DNA from: Candidatus Fluviicola riflensis
Lineage (GTDB): Bacteria > Bacteroidota > Bacteroidia > Flavobacteriales_D > Crocinitomicaceae
Assembly: GCA_002243285.1 (NCBI GenBank)
Contig: CP022585.1
Span: 1,266,669 to 1,330,668, forward strand
DNA: 64,000 nucleotides
Reading direction: 5' to 3'
Under the pieces are notes generated by a model. The model was not told where the DNA came from and searched no databases. It saw only the letters and a program-made list of their open reading frames with translations. Shown piece after piece: positions 60,733 through 64,000 of the stretch. Position numbers and translations under genes: made by a program. The first letter of the stretch is position 1. Each line of letters opens with the position of its first letter.

Positions 60733-63700
60733 ATGAAAACACCAAATTTACTACTGACAATCATTTTAGTTTGTTTCACTTTTTTCTCTGGTTCCGCCCA
60801 AACAATTACGGTAACCAACCCCAATGGAGGTGAAGTTTTATACTCGTGCCAGAATTACACCGTTACCTGGAATACCACGGGTTCGCTTTCCAATTATTAC
60901 ACCATTGATTATTCATTGGATGGCGGAACAATTTGGGCATCTGTTACCTCCAATTATCTGAGCACCAACGGCCAGTTTTCATGGACTGTTCCTCCGGTGC
61001 AGTCCAATACGTGTTTAATCCGGATCAGGGATGCTCAAAATGGTACTATTCTCGACCAAAGCAATGCTTTTTTCACCATCAATATTCCGGTTACATTGCT
61101 GGCACCGAACGGCGGTGAAGTGTTGCAGGGTGGAAACGTGCAAACCATCACCTGGAACGGAGTTGGGACTTCCAATAGCTATAATCTTTATTATTCGACC
61201 AACAATGGTGCTTCCTGGACAACAATCGTGACCAATTTAGCCACGATGACGGGAACTTATAACTGGACCGTTCCGAATATTCCGTCAACCGCTTGCCTCA
61301 TTCGTGTAAGAGATGCCGTTACAGCATGTATGGTAGATGAAAGCAATGCTGTCTTTACCATTACACCGGATGATCCGATTTTGTTAACTCCCAACGGGGC
61401 CGAAAACTGGTATCCGGGCTGTCAGTACAATATTACCTGGAATACAGCTACGCTTTACTCTAATGTGAACCTGGAATACAGTATCAACAACGGTACTTCC
61501 TGGACAACCATCGTTACAAATTCATCCAACGATGGTTCGCATACATGGCTGGTTCCGTTTCCTGTTTCTTCAACATGCCTGGTGCGTATCAGCAATACTG
61601 CAAATACTGCTGTAAACGATGTAAGTGACGCAACGTTCAATATCCCTGAACCTATCCAGGTAACGACCCCGAACGGTGGTGAAACACTTTACGGATGTGC
61701 TTCCTATAACATCACGTGGTCAAAACCGGGAAGTTGCATTGCCCAATTCCGACTGCATTATTCCATCGACAACGGTACAAACTGGATTTCGATTGCCAAT
61801 CCGACAAATCTTAGCGGAAATTCGCAAACCTATGCGTGGACGGTTCCCAACGGAGTCAGCACTTCGCAGGCATTGATTCGGGTTTCCGACTTCGCTAACG
61901 CTGCGGTATTAGATGTCAGCAATGCCAATTTCACGATGGCGCCAAGTAATGATATTACGGTTACTGCACCGAATGGTGGTGAAATGCTGAATGGATTAAG
62001 CACCACAACCATCACCTGGACAAACCTTCCTTCGGCTTCAGGATTGTACAATATCCAGTATTTTAATGGTAGTTCATGGGTGACAGTGGTGAATGGAATC
62101 ACCGGAAATGCGTATAACTGGAGTGTGCCAAATCTTCCGGCAACCACCTGCCTGGTACGCGTGATTGATGCGGTGAATACTTGTAAACTCGACCAGTCGA
62201 ATGCGACGTTTACCATTGTAGCAGCAACGCCTTTATTACTTTCACCGAATGGTGGTGAGAATATCAAGGCTGGTTGTTATACACAAATTACCTGGGATCC
62301 AACCCGATTCTACACAAATGTACGCATTGACTATTCAGCTGATGGTGGAACTACCTGGAATAATCTGACAACGAGTTATTCCAATGGCGGATCGTATGAC
62401 TGGCTGGTGCCACACAATTATGGTTCCAACTACCTGATCAAAATTGCCAATATCACCGACTTGCTGACGTATGATGTGAGTGATGCGGTTTTCTTGGTAG
62501 TGAACCCGATCCAGGTAGTAACTCCGAACGGTGGCGAAACACTTTATGGCTGTTCTTCTTACAATATTACATGGACCAGCGGTTGTCAGTCACAATTCCG
62601 CTTACATTATTCAATTGATAACGGGACTACCTGGATTTCAATTGCGAATCCTAACTACACAGGCGGTACCCAAAGCTATACATGGACCGTTCCGAATGGA
62701 GTCAACAGCTCACAAGCGCTGATTCGTGTCTCTGATTTTGCCAACGCTGCGGTGTTGGATGTGAGCAATGCGAATTTCAACATCGCGCCAAGCAATGATA
62801 TTACGGTTACTGCGCCTAATGGTGGGGAAATGATCAATGCGCTTACGACTACCACGATTACCTGGACTAATCTTCCTTCGGTTTCAGGATTGTACAATGT
62901 GCAGTATTTTAACGGTAGTTCATGGGTATCACTTGCCACCAACATTTCGGGCAATTCTTACAACTGGAGCGTTCCAAATCTTCCTGCAACAACTTGCCTG
63001 GTTCGCGTGATCGATGCGGTGAATACCTGTAAGCTCGATCAGTCGGATGCGACGTTTACCATCGTAGCGGCAACACCATTATTGCTTTCACCGAACGGAG
63101 GTGAGAATATCAAAGCGGGTTGTTATACTCAGATTACCTGGGATCCGACCCGTTTTTACACCAATGTACGCATTGATTATTCAGCTGATGGCGGAACTAC
63201 CTGGAACAATCTTACAGCGAGTTATTCCAATGGTGGATCGTATGACTGGCTGGTGCCGCACAATTATGGTTCCAACTACCTGATTAAAATTGCCAATATC
63301 ACCGACTTACTGACGTATGATGTGAGTGATGCGGTTTTCTCGGTGGTGAATCCTATCCAGGTAGTAACTCCGAATGGTGGTGAAACACTTTACGGTTGTG
63401 CTCCTTACACGATTAGCTGGACAAAAGGTTGTCAGTCACAATTCCGTTTGCATTATTCCATTGATAACGGAGCCAACTGGATTTCGATTGCCAATCCTAA
63501 CAACACGGGAAGTACAACACAAACGTATGCATGGACCGTTCCGAATGGTATCAACAGTTCGCAAGCGTTGATTCGCGTTTCTGATTTTGCCAACGCTGCG
63601 GTTTTGGATATGAGCAATGCCAATTTCACCATAGCGCCAAGCAATGATATTACGGTTACCGCACCCAATGGCGGGGAAATCCTGAACGCACTTACATCTA

Positions 63701-64000
63701 CAACCATTACCTGGACCAACCTTCCTTCAGCTTCGGGGTTGTATAATGTACAGTATTTCAACGGCAGTTCATGGGTAACACTTGCGAGCAATATTTCGGG
63801 CAATTCTTACAATTGGACAGTGCCGAATGTTCCTGCGACGACTTGCCTTGTTCGGGTTATTGATGCGGTGAATACCTGTAAATTGGATCAGTCGAATGCA
63901 ACGTTTACTATTTTAGCGGCAACCCCGTTATTGCTTTCACCGAACGGAGGTGAGAATATCAAGGCCGGTTGTTACACGCAAATTACCTGGGATCCGGCTC
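60733..64000 (+). CDS. Giant secreted repeat protein of Kre9/Knh-like modules (3' end outside window)
   Basis: Open from ATG at 60733 to the last base, at least 1089 codons. The signal peptide ends at GSAQT (~23). Twelve modules of ~93-99 residues are visible, each starting with a PNG(G/A)E motif and containing YTVTWN/ITWN, S-x-DGG-x-W, WTVP and CLIR(V/I) blocks: the fold of Ser-Thr-rich Kre9/Knh-type domains. From the fourth module on they follow a three-type order (PNGGETLY, PNGGE(M/I)(L/I)N, PNGGENIK), repeated at ~850-bp spacing (units start near 61657, 62512, 63358). Probably a T9SS surface adhesin; its C-terminus lies outside. Confidence 0.9.
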   Translation, partial: MKTPNLLLTIILVCFTFFSGSAQTITVTNPNGGEVLYSCQNYTVTWNTTGSLSNYYTIDYSLDGGTIWASVTSNYLSTNGQFSWTVPPVQSNTCLIRIRDAQNGTILDQSNAFFTINIPVTLLAPNGGEVLQGGNVQTITWNGVGTSNSYNLYYSTNNGASWTTIVTNLATMTGTYNWTVPNIPSTACLIRVRDAVTACMVDESNAVFTITPDDPILLTPNGAENWYPGCQYNITWNTATLYSNVNLEYSINNGTSWTTIVTNSSNDGSHTWLVPFPVSSTCLVRISNTANTAVNDVSDATFNIPEPIQVTTPNGGETLYGCASYNITWSKPGSCIAQFRLHYSIDNGTNWISIANPTNLSGNSQTYAWTVPNGVSTSQALIRVSDFANAAVLDVSNANFTMAPSNDITVTAPNGGEMLNGLSTTTITWTNLPSASGLYNIQYFNGSSWVTVVNGITGNAYNWSVPNLPATTCLVRVIDAVNTCKLDQSNATFTIVAATPLLLSPNGGENIKAGCYTQITWDPTRFYTNVRIDYSADGGTTWNNLTTSYSNGGSYDWLVPHNYGSNYLIKIANITDLLTYDVSDAVFLVVNPIQVVTPNGGETLYGCSSYNITWTSGCQSQFRLHYSIDNGTTWISIANPNYTGGTQSYTWTVPNGVNSSQALIRVSDFANAAVLDVSNANFNIAPSNDITVTAPNGGEMINALTTTTITWTNLPSVSGLYNVQYFNGSSWVSLATNISGNSYNWSVPNLPATTCLVRVIDAVNTCKLDQSDATFTIVAATPLLLSPNGGENIKAGCYTQITWDPTRFYTNVRIDYSADGGTTWNNLTASYSNGGSYDWLVPHNYGSNYLIKIANITDLLTYDVSDAVFSVVNPIQVVTPNGGETLYGCAPYTISWTKGCQSQFRLHYSIDNGANWISIANPNNTGSTTQTYAWTVPNGINSSQALIRVSDFANAAVLDMSNANFTIAPSNDITVTAPNGGEILNALTSTTITWTNLPSASGLYNVQYFNGSSWVTLASNISGNSYNWTVPNVPATTCLVRVIDAVNTCKLDQSNATFTILAATPLLLSPNGGENIKAGCYTQITWDPA

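Noticed and set aside
61830..62267. 145-codon minus-strand ORF in the repeat protein, with homologous ones at 62676-62954 and 63453-63803
   Set aside because: They repeat only because the plus-strand modules repeat; the plus frame has a signal peptide and known modules.

Overview
The window looks like chromosome from a marine or freshwater member of the Bacteroidota, most likely Flavobacteriales and perhaps near Crocinitomicaceae/Fluviicola (inference). The evidence is very large secreted PKD/CUB/SprB-repeat proteins with type IX secretion (T9SS) C-terminal domains of both the gliding-associated (CHU_C-like) and the short Por/type A kind, Bacteroidota-specific families such as DUF3822, a BlaR1-like peptidase fused to a TonB C-terminal domain, and a recurrent TAnnTTTG promoter element upstream of many genes. 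No rRNA, tRNA or CRISPR array was recognised.

Layout. 1-6.2 kb: two giant T9SS adhesin-like proteins flanking a small secreted protein. 6.4-13.7 kb: housekeeping and metabolism (proline dehydrogenase, AroB, MerR regulator, NlpC/P60 hydrolase, MFS transporter, GT-C-like membrane protein, MsrA). 13.8-14.9 kb: a small accessory pair (AbiC-like membrane protein and a GIY-YIG-like protein). 15.2-25.7 kb: LRR lipoprotein, CPBP protease, MscS channel, cupin, outer-membrane protein, nitroreductase, the DUF3822-rsmD-coaD-thioredoxin-fold run, and a RecD-like helicase. 25.8-51.3 kb: secreted and surface proteins, amino-acid permease, Ffh, two convergent transglutaminase-like genes, an S9 peptidase, rhodanese, blaI/blaR1-tonB, a GH25 lysozyme, 3-hydroxyacyl-CoA dehydrogenase and a flavin amine oxidase. 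51.4-60.3 kb: the accessory island of main interest. 60.7 kb to the end: the start of a giant repeat protein that runs off the window.

The most interesting region is a minus-strand three-gene operon at 51433-57783 with a recognisable promoter at 57875-57904. It encodes a SLATT/DUF4231 two-helix membrane protein, a protein of about 1805 residues with three TIR domains, a degenerate STAND-like ATPase, TPR-like helices and a GAF domain, and a small nucleoside 2-deoxyribosyltransferase-fold protein. Only the first TIR keeps the catalytic glutamate position, and both Walker motifs of the ATPase-like domain look lost. I infer a nucleotide/NAD-linked stress or anti-phage system; this is not shown. 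Directly upstream lie two DUF4157 (eCIS_core) proteins whose first 168 residues differ at only two positions but whose C-termini are unrelated nuclease-like domains, a classic polymorphic-toxin pattern.

The intergenic spaces carry several families of dispersed inverted repeats. They include two elements of about 150-160 bp with perfect terminal inverted repeats (8797-8957, 14974-15123), three CACATAG-type hairpins, four copies of a TTTCTAACGGATAAAA-type sequence (two apparently interrupted), and long terminator-like palindromes between convergent genes.
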